From positions 1-28,088 of the forward strand of contig NZ_JBGGGR010000054.1 in assembly GCF_041276565.1 (NCBI RefSeq): a stretch of DNA of 28,088 nt, written 5' to 3'. Source of the stretch: Phytoplasma sp041276565 (GTDB lineage Bacteria; Bacillota_I; Bacilli_A; Acholeplasmatales; Acholeplasmataceae). How positions within the stretch are numbered: position 1 is the first letter of the stretch; every line of letters begins with the position of its first letter. Both the position numbers and the translations under genes were made by a program. The notes beneath the pieces were generated by a model. It saw only the letters and a program-made list of their open reading frames with translations. It made no database searches and was not told where the DNA came from. This document shows, one piece after another, positions 15,793 through 24,678 of the stretch.

Positions 15793-16641
15793 TTATTTAT
15801 TTTGATTTTTAGGATTAAAATATTTGAGAAAACCTTTGCCAATTAAATTAAACGATAAACTGGTTAAAAAAATAAAAATAAAAGGAGCGAAAAATAAATG
15901 AGGATGAAACCTAATATCGTTTTTAGCGGAATGCAAAATATTTCCCCATTCAGGAACATTCGGATCTAATCCTAAACCGATAAAACCTAATCCTGATATA
16001 GCTAAAATAATAGTTGACATTCCAACAGTTATTTTTGTTATCAAAAGAGTCCAGAGATTTGGTAACACATGTTTTAAAATAATTTTAAAATCATTTTCTC
16101 CTAAAGCTTTGGAAGCTTTGATAAAATCTTTTTGTTTTATTACCAAAGTGTTAGCTCTTGTAAGACGGATAAAACCAGGTATACCGGAAATACTTAAACA
16201 AATAATTAAACTATAAATGTTTTTCTTTAAAAAAAACATAATAATAATCGCTAAAATAACATCAGGAAAAACTACTAAAATATCACATATAAAATTAATA
16301 ATAATATCAAAGATGCCTCGGAAATAACCAGATGTAATTCCTAAAATAGTTCCTAAAAAACTACTTATTAAAACACAAATAAAACTTATTATTAATGATA
16401 TTTTAGCGCCTGATATAACCATACTTAATAAATCATGTCCGACATAATCTGTCCCCATTAAATTTTTCCAACTTATTTTTTGTAATGGTTTAAAGGGGGA
16501 AGTGTAAGGATTTGTATAAAAATTCGTCAATGGTATTATTAAAATCACCATAGCTAAAAAAAATAAAAAAGAAACTCCAAATAAAATATTTTTATTTTTT
16601 TTAAAAAAAATAAGAATTGGTTTAACTTTAAACATATTCAA
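15793..16641 (-). CDS. dppC: Di/oligopeptide ABC transporter permease (DppC/OppC), 282 aa
   Basis: Second inner-membrane channel subunit of the peptide importer. It has a short cytoplasmic N-terminus and a first TM helix near 18-38. WKNLMGTDYVGHDLLSMVISGA is the usual DppC GTD-x-x-GRD segment. Five more helices follow, with the EAA-type loop KASKALGENDFKIILKHVLPN that docks the ATPases, ending near GLGLDPNVPEWGNIL. Complete and of normal length. Read from TTG 16641 (two codons before an ATG at 16635); the ribosome site is weak. It follows dppB by 29 bases and ends the operon. Confidence 0.9.
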   Translation of the reverse strand: MNMFKVKPILIFFKKNKNILFGVSFLFFLAMVILIIPLTNFYTNPYTSPFKPLQKISWKNLMGTDYVGHDLLSMVISGAKISLIISFICVLISSFLGTILGITSGYFRGIFDIIINFICDILVVFPDVILAIIIMFFLKKNIYSLIICLSISGIPGFIRLTRANTLVIKQKDFIKASKALGENDFKIILKHVLPNLWTLLITKITVGMSTIILAISGLGFIGLGLDPNVPEWGNILHSAKNDIRFHPHLFFAPFIFIFLTSLSFNLIGKGFLKYFNPKNQNK

Positions 16642-16670
16642 ATTATCACTTATATTCTTTCTAAATTTTT

Positions 16671-17603
16671 TTATGATTTTTTATTAATTTTAGGATCTAA
16701 CCAAAAATAAATTAAGTCTAAAAATAAATTAACAATAGATATAAATAAAGCTAATAAAATAATACAACATTGAATTACTGGAAAATCTCTTTTTTCAAAA
16801 GAACTTATAATTAAATCTCCTATACCTTTGATATTAAAAATACTTTCAGTTATAATCGAACCGCCAACAAGAAAACTTAAAATCAAACCAATATGAGCTA
16901 TAATAGGAATCAAAGCGTTTTTTAAAGCGTGTTTAAAAATAATATTTTTTTTAGATAAACCTTTAGCATAAGCCGTAACAATATATGGTTGTTCTAAACT
17001 TTCGTTCATACTATTTAAAGTTGTTTTAAAAACAGAACCACTAACATATAAAGACAAAGTACTAATAGGTAAAATCATATATTTCCAAGTATTAAATCCT
17101 GATAAAGGTAAAATTCGAAAATAATTCCCGAAAATGATTTGTAATAAAAAACCAATAACAAAAGTTGGCAAAGAAATCATTAAAATACTAAAAAAATCTA
17201 AAAGAAAACTTTTTTTGGTATCTTGCCAAAAAGAAGCCAAAACCCCCAAAAAAATTCCTATAAAAGAACCTAAAAAACAACTTAATAAAGATATTTGTAA
17301 AGTATTTTGAAAAGCTTCCCAAAACATATTTAAAGCTTTTGTTTTATCGCCATAATAAGAATTACCGAAATCAAATTTCAAAAAAATATTTTTTAAATAT
17401 TTACTGAATTGTTCAAATAAAGAAACATCTAATCCTAATTCTTTTTCTTTTGTTTGTCTTTGTTCTGGTGTAGGACGTCTTTGACCAAATAAAGCATCAA
17501 TAGGATCGCCTGGTATTAATTTCATAGAAAAAAAACTTATAAATATAACAGTTAAAAAAATTAAACCAGTGTAAAAAAATTTTTTTAAATAAAATTTAGT
17601 CAA
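16671..17603 (-). CDS. dppB: Di/oligopeptide ABC transporter permease (DppB/OppB), 310 aa
   Basis: First channel subunit. TM helix near 10-30, then the conserved PGDPIDALFGQRRPTPEQRQ segment, a short periplasmic part (FDFGNSYYG) and five further helices. The EAA loop reads YIVTAYAKGLSKKNIIFKHA, followed by ALKNALIPIIAHIG. GGSIITESIFNIKGIGDLI matches the family C-terminal region. The start is TTG 17603, 10-11 bases after a GAGGG. It lies 212 bases after the binding-protein gene with a hairpin between. Confidence 0.92.
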   Translation of the reverse strand: MTKFYLKKFFYTGLIFLTVIFISFFSMKLIPGDPIDALFGQRRPTPEQRQTKEKELGLDVSLFEQFSKYLKNIFLKFDFGNSYYGDKTKALNMFWEAFQNTLQISLLSCFLGSFIGIFLGVLASFWQDTKKSFLLDFFSILMISLPTFVIGFLLQIIFGNYFRILPLSGFNTWKYMILPISTLSLYVSGSVFKTTLNSMNESLEQPYIVTAYAKGLSKKNIIFKHALKNALIPIIAHIGLILSFLVGGSIITESIFNIKGIGDLIISSFEKRDFPVIQCCIILLALFISIVNLFLDLIYFWLDPKINKKS

Positions 17604-17702
17604 CGAGTGAAAACCCTCACATTCTATATGCTTTTTTTTATTTTTTTCTTAGTCTAAAAGATGATATTATTTATATTTAAACTTAAATTCTTATAATACT
17701 CA

Positions 17703-17750
17703 AAACATCCAAAAAAGTGAGAAATTAATTTTCTTACTTTTTGGATGTTT
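17703..17750. terminator. Hairpin between dppA and dppB (partial terminator or mRNA stabiliser)
   Basis: AAACATCC-A6-GTGAGAAA pairs with TTTCTTAC-T5-GGATGTTT (one bulge, one G-U). On the minus strand it follows the binding-protein stop by about 65 bases and precedes the permeases. TTTTG after the stem gives a weak U-run. This position is classic for making more binding protein than permease. Confidence 0.7.
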
Positions 17751-17815
17751 TATTTAAAAATTTATTTAATTTATATATTTGAAAATATATTATTATTTCA
17801 TTTCTTATTAAATAT

Positions 17816-19363
17816 TTATTTTTTTATAAATATATTTGTTAATTTCATATTACCAAAAAAATCACTTTCGAATCCTCTTTGCACCTTGTCATTAACAACT
17901 AAGTATTTATTATTTTGTGATATCGACAATACATAAGACTTATCATATAAATATTTTACTACTTCTTTGATTAAACGAATATATTCATTGATATCTGTTT
18001 GTTGTTTTGCTTGATCTAATTTATCATCTGTATTATGTTTATCATTTATATCAACACGAGAAAAATTTTCTTCCACATTGGTTCTAAAATAATCATCTAA
18101 AGCTTTATGGCCGTATTCCATTTCATGATTTTCGCCTAAAAAAATACCATTATAATTATCTACACTGGATATAAGAGTATTAAAGTCGATCCTTTCAAAT
18201 GTGGCATCAAATCCTACTGATTTTAATTGTTCAGTCACTTTTCTTTGTATCGCGTCAGAACCTGAATTACCAGCTCCAAATATTATTTTTTTTTGATTTG
18301 TTGATAATGTTGAAACTATTCTTCGAGCTTCTTCAATATTAAATCGATTTTTGAGTTCATTATTAGCCCCTTTTAAAGATGAAGGCAAATAAGAATTGAG
18401 TGGTTCACCTGGAATATTTAATTCTTTTATAATAGATGAAAAATCTAAAGCATGCGCTATTGCTAAACGAGTTTGTTCGTCAGTTTTTCTTTTATTTAAA
18501 TAAATATATGAAGCACTCGCTTGAGGAAAAGAAATAATTTTTATTCCTGAAATTTGATTCTTATCAATTCGTGTCTGAAGATCATTGATTTTATCATAAT
18601 CATAACTAATACAGTCTACTTCTTTTTGTTCTAATTTCATTAAACTTGTATTAGAATCACGAATTATTTCGAATGTAATTTTTAAAGGCGAAGTTTTAAT
18701 AGCTTCTTTATCATAATATTTATCAAAAAGTTCTAATTCTATTTTGCTATTGGGTTCATAATTTATAAATTTATAAGGTCCTGCACCAATTTTAAGACCT
18801 TTATTTTGGTCTTGCACTACTGCTGCTTTATTAAGAATTCTAATAAATCTAAACAAAGCGAAATCATACCAAACTGTATCATCTCTTAATGTAATTTTAA
18901 ATTTTTTGTCATCTATTCGTTCAACATTTTCCATGTCCTGGAATTGAGGATGATTATTTGTTTTACCTAAGTTAATTGTAAATATAACATCATCGGTTTT
19001 TAGCGGATTTCCATTATGAAAAAAAATATCATCTCTTAATTCACAAGTTAATTCTTTTCCGTTTTTAACAGGCATTGTTTTTAATAAATGCGAAACTTTT
19101 TTGCCATCAATTTCTTTGTATATTAAAGTATCATGAAGACAATTAAAAATTTGTGCTCCATAAGCTGTTGATGTATGTTCGACCATTGTAGGATTCCAAC
19201 CTTTGATATCGGCTCCCATTACAATACGTACGTTTTGGCTTCTATATTTAACACCGTCGTGCTCATCATTACTTGATGGATTTAAAAATAATAAATATAA
19301 AACAAGAATAAAAGAGATAGAAATAATTCCTATCCATAGAAAATAATTTTTTTGGTACTTCAA
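17816..19363 (-). CDS. dppA: Peptide-binding protein of the ABC importer (SBP family 5, DppA/OppA), 515 aa
   Basis: Captures peptides outside the membrane. The N-terminus (MKYQKNYFLWIGIISISFIL, TM about 9-27) lacks a lipobox cysteine, so it appears to be an uncleaved anchor rather than the usual lipoprotein. The mature part has GWNPTMVEHTSTAYGAQIFN, YKEIDGKKVSHLLKTM, LRDDIFFHNGNPLKTDDVIF and GAGPYKFINYEPNSKIEL, all typical of SBP_bac_5, plus SASYIYLNKRKTDEQTRLAIA and the usual C-terminal lobe. Start codon is TTG at 19363, about 11 bases after AGAAGG; an in-frame ATT stands directly before it. Third gene of the operon, 72 bases after dppD. Confidence 0.92.
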   Translation of the reverse strand: MKYQKNYFLWIGIISISFILVLYLLFLNPSSNDEHDGVKYRSQNVRIVMGADIKGWNPTMVEHTSTAYGAQIFNCLHDTLIYKEIDGKKVSHLLKTMPVKNGKELTCELRDDIFFHNGNPLKTDDVIFTINLGKTNNHPQFQDMENVERIDDKKFKITLRDDTVWYDFALFRFIRILNKAAVVQDQNKGLKIGAGPYKFINYEPNSKIELELFDKYYDKEAIKTSPLKITFEIIRDSNTSLMKLEQKEVDCISYDYDKINDLQTRIDKNQISGIKIISFPQASASYIYLNKRKTDEQTRLAIAHALDFSSIIKELNIPGEPLNSYLPSSLKGANNELKNRFNIEEARRIVSTLSTNQKKIIFGAGNSGSDAIQRKVTEQLKSVGFDATFERIDFNTLISSVDNYNGIFLGENHEMEYGHKALDDYFRTNVEENFSRVDINDKHNTDDKLDQAKQQTDINEYIRLIKEVVKYLYDKSYVLSISQNNKYLVVNDKVQRGFESDFFGNMKLTNIFIKK

Positions 19364-19435
19364 AATTAATTTTTCCTTCTATTATTTTTTTAATTTAATT
19401 AAATTTATTTATAAAAAAATTAAAAACAAAAAAAA

Positions 19436-20254
19436 TTATTCTTTTTTTAAATTAAAATTTTGATATCCAACTCCTGTTTTTAAAAAATTAGCTAATAAAT
19501 TTTTAGTATAATGATGTTTTGGTTTTTGTAAAATTTCTTGCGTTGAATCCTTTTCAACTATTTTTCCTTTATACATTACAATAATATCATCAGCAACTTG
19601 AGATACTACTCCTAAATCATGAGTAATAAATAAAACCGAAGTTTCATTTTCTTGTTGTAATTCTTTTATTAAATTTAAAATTTCTTTTTGTACAATAACA
19701 TCTAAAGCAGTAGTAGATTCATCCGAAATCAAAAGTTTCGGCCGACATACTAAAGCCATAGCGATCATTACTCTTTGACACATTCCGCCTGATAATTGAT
19801 GTGGATACAATTCCATAACTCTCTTAACATTAGGAATTTTAACTTTTTCTAAAATTTCAAAAGTTTTTTGATATGCTTCTTTTTTATTAAGTTTTTTATG
19901 CAATATCAAAACTTCCATAATCTGATTTTTAATTTTAAAAACGGGATTTAAACTTGTGGTTGCGTCTTGAAAAATCATCGCTATCTCATTCCCGCGAATT
20001 TTTTGCATTTCCTTTTCTTCTAATGTAGAAATAATACGATTATCAAAAATAATTTCTCCTTGATATATTTTTTGATTACGTTCAAATAATTTCAAAATAG
20101 AAATTGCTGTTTGACTTTTTCCGCTTCCAGATTCGCCAACTATTCCTAAAGTCTTTCCTTTTTGAACTTCAAAAGAAATACCTTGAACCGCTTTAATTAA
20201 TCCTTGCTGAGTTGTAAAATAAGTATGCAAATTATTTACTTTTAATAAACTCAT
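19436..20254 (-). CDS. dppD: Peptide ABC transporter ATPase (DppD/OppD), 272 aa
   Basis: Energises import together with DppF. Walker A GESGSGKS near residues 39-46, Q-loop in MIFQDATTSLNPVFKI, signature LSGGMCQRVMIAMAL near 153, Walker B LLISDESTTALD near 176, H-loop in VLFITHDLGVVSQVADD. The C-terminal region is short (QKPKHHYTKNLLANF) and the extra peptide-transporter cysteines seen in Fe-S type DppD are not present. The Walker B glutamate is kept, but the usual following Pro is Ser. ATG overlaps the dppF stop by four bases (ATGA), so translation is coupled. Confidence 0.93.
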   Translation of the reverse strand: MSLLKVNNLHTYFTTQQGLIKAVQGISFEVQKGKTLGIVGESGSGKSQTAISILKLFERNQKIYQGEIIFDNRIISTLEEKEMQKIRGNEIAMIFQDATTSLNPVFKIKNQIMEVLILHKKLNKKEAYQKTFEILEKVKIPNVKRVMELYPHQLSGGMCQRVMIAMALVCRPKLLISDESTTALDVIVQKEILNLIKELQQENETSVLFITHDLGVVSQVADDIIVMYKGKIVEKDSTQEILQKPKHHYTKNLLANFLKTGVGYQNFNLKKE

Positions 20255-21243
20255 ATACCTTTTTGCTCTTTCTTATCTTTTTTTAAAGTACAAGAAATAA
20301 AATGATTTGAAGCAACTTCATGCCAATCTAAATCTTTTTCTTTTGTTTTAAATAAAAATTTAAATTTTTCCGTTTCGTAATTTATTTGGTATTCTTTTAA
20401 ATCTTTATTCTGGATTTTCAATTTAGGAATGGCGTTTAATAACATTTTAGTATAAGGATGAAAAGGATTTTCAAAAATATTTTCTGCTGAAGCGAATTCG
20501 ATTAAATGTCCAGAATGCATAACACAAATACGATCGCTTAAATAACGAGCTATCCCTAAATCATGAGTAATAAATAAAAAAGTAAGTTGATAATCTTTTT
20601 TTAAATCATTTAAAAGTTTTAATATTTGTTCTTGAATAGTTACATCCAAAGCAGAAACTATTTCATCACAAACAACAAACTTAGGTCTTATAACTAAAGC
20701 TCTTGCGATTGCTATTCTTTGTCTTTGGCCACCTGATAATTGATACGGAAAACGTTTATACAATGATAAATCAATGCCGCATTTTGCCATTATATCCAAA
20801 ATCATTTTTTTATATTGAGGATCTTTTTTGTTTTTAACCATTTTATGAATTATAAGACCTTCACCAATGATATCAGATATTTTGAAATAAGGGTTCAAAG
20901 ATGAAAAAGGGTCTTGGAAAATAATTTGTAAATCTTTTCTTAAAATTCTTTTTTCTTTATTTTTTAAAAGAGTCAAATCAATTTTTGTATTTTCGTCTAG
21001 AAAATAAAAAACTTTGCCTGAAGTAGGTTTTTCTAATTGTAAAAGTACTTGTCCTAAAGTAGATTTACCTGAACCAGAACCACCAACAACAGCCAAAGTT
21101 TCTCCTTTGAAAATTGATAAATTAATATCTTGATTCGCTTTTAAAAAAATATTTTCTTTTAAAAAATTTTTTTTTAATAAATAAAACTTAGATAATTTTT
21201 TTGTTTCAATTAAAATTCGATTATTTTCGTTATTAATTTCCAC
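20251..21243 (-). CDS. dppF: Peptide ABC transporter ATPase (DppF/OppF), 330 aa
   Basis: Partner ATPase of DppD and the first gene of the F-D-A-B-C operon. Walker A GGSGSGKS near 55-62, FQDPFSSLNPYFKISDIIGE (Q-loop), signature LSGGQRQRIAIARAL near 170, Walker B FVVCDEIVSALDVTIQ near 188-203, H-loop THDLGIARYLSD. The C-terminal tail HPYTKMLLNAIPK is the oligopeptide-transporter type. The start is GTG at 21243 behind GAAAGAGAG. The Pro normally following the catalytic Glu is Ile here, echoing the Ser in DppD. Confidence 0.92.
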   Translation of the reverse strand: MEINNENNRILIETKKLSKFYLLKKNFLKENIFLKANQDINLSIFKGETLAVVGGSGSGKSTLGQVLLQLEKPTSGKVFYFLDENTKIDLTLLKNKEKRILRKDLQIIFQDPFSSLNPYFKISDIIGEGLIIHKMVKNKKDPQYKKMILDIMAKCGIDLSLYKRFPYQLSGGQRQRIAIARALVIRPKFVVCDEIVSALDVTIQEQILKLLNDLKKDYQLTFLFITHDLGIARYLSDRICVMHSGHLIEFASAENIFENPFHPYTKMLLNAIPKLKIQNKDLKEYQINYETEKFKFLFKTKEKDLDWHEVASNHFISCTLKKDKKEQKGI

Positions 21244-21479
21244 ACAATTGTCTCTCTTTCTAATTAATTAAAAATAAATATAAATTAACTAATTTATAAG
21301 TTTTATAAATATATAATTCACTTATAAATGAAAATTTTTTATTTATTTTGATTTTATTATAAATGATTTTCTCTAAATTTATATCATAAAATAATTTTTT
21401 TAAAAAATTTATATCTTTATATAAAAACAATTTAATTTTTTTAAATTTTAAGTTTATATTAAATATTTAGTTTTTTTAA

Positions 21480-22961
21480 TTATAATTCATGATTAGTTTT
21501 AACAAATTCATTTAATAAGCGTACTCCAAAACCTACACCCCAAGAATTATTAATAGCGTTTGGTTTAACTCCCATAGCAGTACCTGCGATATCTAAATGA
21601 GCCCATGAAGTTTTTTTAACAAAACGTTTTAAGAATTGAGCCGCTGTTATTGAACCGCCATCGAAACGATCTGAAACATTTTTTATATCAGCGATATGAC
21701 TATTAATTAAAAGATCATATTCTGTTCCTATCGGCATTTGCCAAACTTTTTCTCCTGTTTTTTGTCCAGCTATCATTAAATTTTGAGCTAAATCATTATC
21801 ATTAGCAAACAAACCAGCATAATTTCTTCCTAAAGCAACCATAATAGCACCTGTTAAAGTCGCTAAATCAATTATTAATTTAGGTTTAATAACAGTTTCG
21901 CAATACCATAAAACATCAGCTAAAACCATTCTACCTTCGGCGTCTGTATTAATCACTTCAATTGTTTGGCCCGACATAGAAACTACAACATCACCAGGAC
22001 GTTGAGCGTGAGAACCAGGCATATTTTCTACTAAACCAACCATTCCAACAACATTAACTTTCGCTTTACGAGTCGCCAAAAGATTCATTAAACCAACAAC
22101 TGCAGCAGCTCCTGCCATATCCGCTTTCATTTCTTCCATTCCTGAACCAGGTTTTAAAGAAATTCCACCGCTATCAAAAACTACTCCTTTACCAACAAAA
22201 GCTAAAGGTGCTTCGTCTGTTTCACCGCCATTCCAACGCATAATAGCTACAAAAGGAGGACGTTGAGAACCTTGTGCGACAGCCAAAAGCGCTCCCATTC
22301 CTAATTTTGTCATAGTGTTTTTATCTAATATTTCTATTTCAATACCTAAATCTTTTAATTTTTGTATTTGAGCTACAAATTCTTCTGTTCCTAAAATATT
22401 AGCTGGTTGATTAATTAAATCTCTGGACAAATACACACTTGTTGCGATCGCTTTTGCTTCTTCAACAATACTTTGACATGAATCAGATATATTAGTAACT
22501 AAATAAACTGAAATTTCTTTGTTTTCTTCTTTGTTTTCTTTTTTTTGAGTTTTGAAATGATCGAAACGATATTTTTTTAACATCATACCAACTAAAAAAT
22601 CTTTGATTTGTTCTTGCGTGATAGGTTTTTCTAAAACATCTAAAAAAATTACTATGTTTTGATCTTTATTAAAAATATCAAAAGATTTTCCGCCCATATT
22701 AAGCCAAAAATCATTTTTGTGATTAGATATTTCGCCTAATCCTAAAACAACAAAACGTTTAAAAGCAGATTTGTGAGGAACTAATACTTGTAATTTAGTA
22801 TTTTCCTCTCCTTTAAAATCTTCCACTGTTATAGCTTGTGGAACTTGTTTTTGTAAATCGACTTCAGATAAACCAAAAGATTCATTATTGTTTGTTTGAA
22901 AAAAAATAGCTAAATCTCCTTCTAAAATAGTTTTTTTTGAAAAAGAAACTTTGAATTCCAT
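21480..22961 (-). CDS. pepA: Leucyl aminopeptidase PepA (M17), 493 aa
   Basis: Two-metal hexameric aminopeptidase that removes N-terminal residues from cytosolic peptides. N-terminal macro-like domain to about residue 170, then the catalytic domain. Metal and active-site motifs: VGKGVVFDSGGISLKP (near 255-270), MEEMKADMAGAAAVVG (near 275-290), and the M17 signature NTDAEGRMVLADVL (near 340). GSITAAQFLKRFV and WAHLDIAGTA near the C-terminus are also standard. Length and motifs indicate an active enzyme. ATG 22961 follows AAAGGTAA at about 15 bases. With DppFDABC next to it, it links peptide uptake to amino-acid release. Confidence 0.95.
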   Translation of the reverse strand: MEFKVSFSKKTILEGDLAIFFQTNNNESFGLSEVDLQKQVPQAITVEDFKGEENTKLQVLVPHKSAFKRFVVLGLGEISNHKNDFWLNMGGKSFDIFNKDQNIVIFLDVLEKPITQEQIKDFLVGMMLKKYRFDHFKTQKKENKEENKEISVYLVTNISDSCQSIVEEAKAIATSVYLSRDLINQPANILGTEEFVAQIQKLKDLGIEIEILDKNTMTKLGMGALLAVAQGSQRPPFVAIMRWNGGETDEAPLAFVGKGVVFDSGGISLKPGSGMEEMKADMAGAAAVVGLMNLLATRKAKVNVVGMVGLVENMPGSHAQRPGDVVVSMSGQTIEVINTDAEGRMVLADVLWYCETVIKPKLIIDLATLTGAIMVALGRNYAGLFANDNDLAQNLMIAGQKTGEKVWQMPIGTEYDLLINSHIADIKNVSDRFDGGSITAAQFLKRFVKKTSWAHLDIAGTAMGVKPNAINNSWGVGFGVRLLNEFVKTNHEL

Positions 22962-23204
22962 TTATATCTAATAATTTACCTTTACTTTTTTTATTTTTAG
23001 CATATATTTTTAATAATAACATATTTTAATAATTTTTAAAAATTTTTAAATATTAAAAAATTCAAAATATATTAAATTTTTATTTGTTAATATTATTTTT
23101 TTATATTAATATTATTTTTTAATTTTTTTATTATAATTAAAGAAAAACATTTATAATAAATTTGGTGATTTTATTATAAATAAATTATTTTAAAAAATCA
23201 TCTA

Positions 23205-23232
23205 TTTATAATTTGTTGAAACAAATTATAAA
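23205..23232. promoter_or_regulatory. 12-base inverted repeat upstream of the anchored acidic protein
   Basis: TTTATAATTTGT (23205-23216), loop TGAA, ACAAATTATAAA (23221-23232), a perfect stem. It lies 67 bases before the proposed start at 23299 and next to the tandem repeat. It could be an operator or an upstream terminator; there is no T-run after it on the plus strand. The whole 22962-23298 gap has no gene. Confidence 0.5.
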
Positions 23233-23237
23233 TATCA

Positions 23238-23279
23238 AAATTAAAAAATTAAAAAATTAAAAAATTAAAAAATTAAAAT
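23238..23279 (+). repeat. 8-base tandem repeat (ATTAAAAA, about five copies)
   Basis: Five consecutive ATTAAAAA units, the last imperfect, stand 20-60 bases before the proposed start of the next gene, within promoter/leader distance. Short repeats of this kind change copy number by replication slippage. Confidence 0.8.
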
Positions 23280-23298
23280 TAGCAATGAGGTTTTTGCA

Positions 23299-23925
23299 AT
23301 AAATAGTTCGAGTAATTTATTTACAAAAAATTTTTTAAAATTTTTTATTATTTCTTTTATAGTTATGTCATGTTTAATTATACCTATTTTTTATTTTTGG
23401 GTTAATCATCATACAGATAATACGGTAATTCAAGAAAATTTAACAAGTGAAAAATTAGAAAACGAAAACTTAATAAGAGAAGAACCACAAAAAGAAACTT
23501 TTCTCCCAGAAGAAACTGAAGCAGAAAAATTATTATTCGACCGAACTTCTCTTAAACCGTCAACATCATTAGAAACAATTATTTCACACATTAACAAAAT
23601 GGAAGAAATTGTAGAACCAGAAAAAATATTTGAAACAATTAAACATGAAATAGAAGAACCAGAAAAAGTATTTGAATCGATTCAACAAGAAATCAAAGAA
23701 ATGGACGAAAAAGGATATTATAGCGAACCAGAATCTCGATACAATTCAGATAATGATTCCGATACAGAAACTATTCATATATCCGAAACTCAAAGCCTAA
23801 AAGATGTAAGTTTAGAACAACAAAAAGATATAACTAATAAAAGAAATAGATTTAAAAAAATCAAAAAAATATTTACTAAATATCTACGTTCTAAACCAAA
23901 AACAGAAAAAAAATTAACAGAATAA
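23299..23925 (+). CDS. Membrane-anchored acidic repeat protein, surface candidate, 186-208 aa
   Basis: No family recognised. One N-terminal TM segment, then a hydrophilic, strongly acidic and finally basic domain. Internal duplication: VEPEKIFETIKHEIE is followed directly by EPEKVFESIQQEIKE (nt about 23612-23701). A Ser/Asp/Glu stretch (YNSDNDSDTETIHISETQ) and a basic tail (NRFKKIKKIFTKYLRSKPK) follow. The ATG at 23365 cuts the TM helix short and has no ribosome site. The frame is open upstream, and an ATA at 23299, eight bases after TGAGG, would give NSSSNLFTKNFLKFFIISF and a complete helix; the start is therefore uncertain. The architecture (short inside, one TM, long outside) is like phytoplasma immunodominant membrane proteins, but sequence and neighbours do not support naming it imp. 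Strong terminator follows. Confidence 0.65.
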   Translation: MNSSSNLFTKNFLKFFIISFIVMSCLIIPIFYFWVNHHTDNTVIQENLTSEKLENENLIREEPQKETFLPEETEAEKLLFDRTSLKPSTSLETIISHINKMEEIVEPEKIFETIKHEIEEPEKVFESIQQEIKEMDEKGYYSEPESRYNSDNDSDTETIHISETQSLKDVSLEQQKDITNKRNRFKKIKKIFTKYLRSKPKTEKKLTE

Positions 23926-23948
23926 ATTTTTTATATATATCCTAATAT

Positions 23949-23988
23949 AATAAAAAAATCTCTTTGAAATCAAGGAGATTTTTTTATT
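23949..23988. terminator. Strong bidirectional terminator after the anchored acidic protein
   Basis: An 18-base stem with one G-U pair (AATAAAAAAATCTCTTTG with CAAGGAGATTTTTTTATT) and an AAAT loop. It separates the plus-strand gene from the convergent membrane-protein gene at 24045. Confidence 0.88.
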
Positions 23989-24044
23989 ATAATAATATTT
24001 TTTTAAGATAAAGATTATAAAAAATGCTTTAATTATAATTAAAA

Positions 24045-24668
24045 TTAAATCAATGTTATAATTCTTTTTTTTATTTGATGGTAAAAATAAGTATCAACTA
24101 AAGATACTATAAAAATAGACAAAAAATTCATAAATAAAATAAAAATAGACCAACAAGAAGAAATACGTACCAAACTAAATTTATTGTTTCGAAAATTAAA
24201 AGAAAAATTTTTATCTAAAAAAGCGAATCGGATCCAAAGTAAATTAGGAATATGGAAAAGAAAAAAATAAACACAAAAAAGAAAACATATAATAAAATAT
24301 ATTTTCAAAAAAGATTCCTTTTCTCTTTTTACAAATAAAGATGGCAAAAAACCCCAACAGAAAGCGTAAGACAAACTTAAAACAGGATTATAAGGAAAAC
24401 TAGAACTTCTACTAAAAAAAATAAAACATTCTATTAAAAAAACACCTATAAAAGAAATTTTTTTTTTAGAATACAAATGAAGAATTAATAAAGGAATATA
24501 ACATAAAAAATCTGTTAAAAAAAACAACCTAATGATTCTAAGTGGAAGAAATTTTCTTAAATAATATTTCATCACAAATGTTAAAGCCAATAAATTACAT
24601 GTGAAAATAATTTTTTTTAAAATAGATTCATTATTATAATTTTCATTATAACTTTCATTTTTTTTCAT
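24045..24668 (-). CDS. Polytopic membrane protein, possibly an ECF-type substrate-binding (S) component, 207 aa
   Basis: About five to six hydrophobic helices: ILKKIIFTCNLLALTFV, IIRLFFLTDFLCYIPLLIL, FIGVFLIECFIFF, LSYAFCWGFLPSLF, IYFIICFLFCVYFFLF and a last one near 178-198. The N-terminal helix ending LALTFVMKYYLRKFLP and the overall size are like S components of energy-coupling-factor vitamin transporters, which in Mollicutes pair with shared EcfAT encoded elsewhere. No substrate motif is recognisable and composition is very biased, so this is a suggestion only. It lies 67 bases after obg with a 32-base palindrome between. ATG 24668 has no clear ribosome site; another ATG lies upstream in a different frame. 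Confidence 0.5.
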   Translation of the reverse strand: MKKNESYNENYNNESILKKIIFTCNLLALTFVMKYYLRKFLPLRIIRLFFLTDFLCYIPLLILHLYSKKKISFIGVFLIECFIFFSRSSSFPYNPVLSLSYAFCWGFLPSLFVKREKESFLKIYFIICFLFCVYFFLFHIPNLLWIRFAFLDKNFSFNFRNNKFSLVRISSCWSIFILFMNFLSIFIVSLVDTYFYHQIKKRIITLI

Positions 24669-24678
24669 TTTTAGACAT

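Noticed and set aside
17745..17936. Plus-strand frame downstream of the dpp hairpin
   Set aside because: Antisense to the dppA 3' end, low complexity, no ribosome site.
23205..23280. CRISPR-like array from palindrome plus short repeats
   Set aside because: The repeats are 8 bases, contiguous and without spacers; no cas genes in the window.
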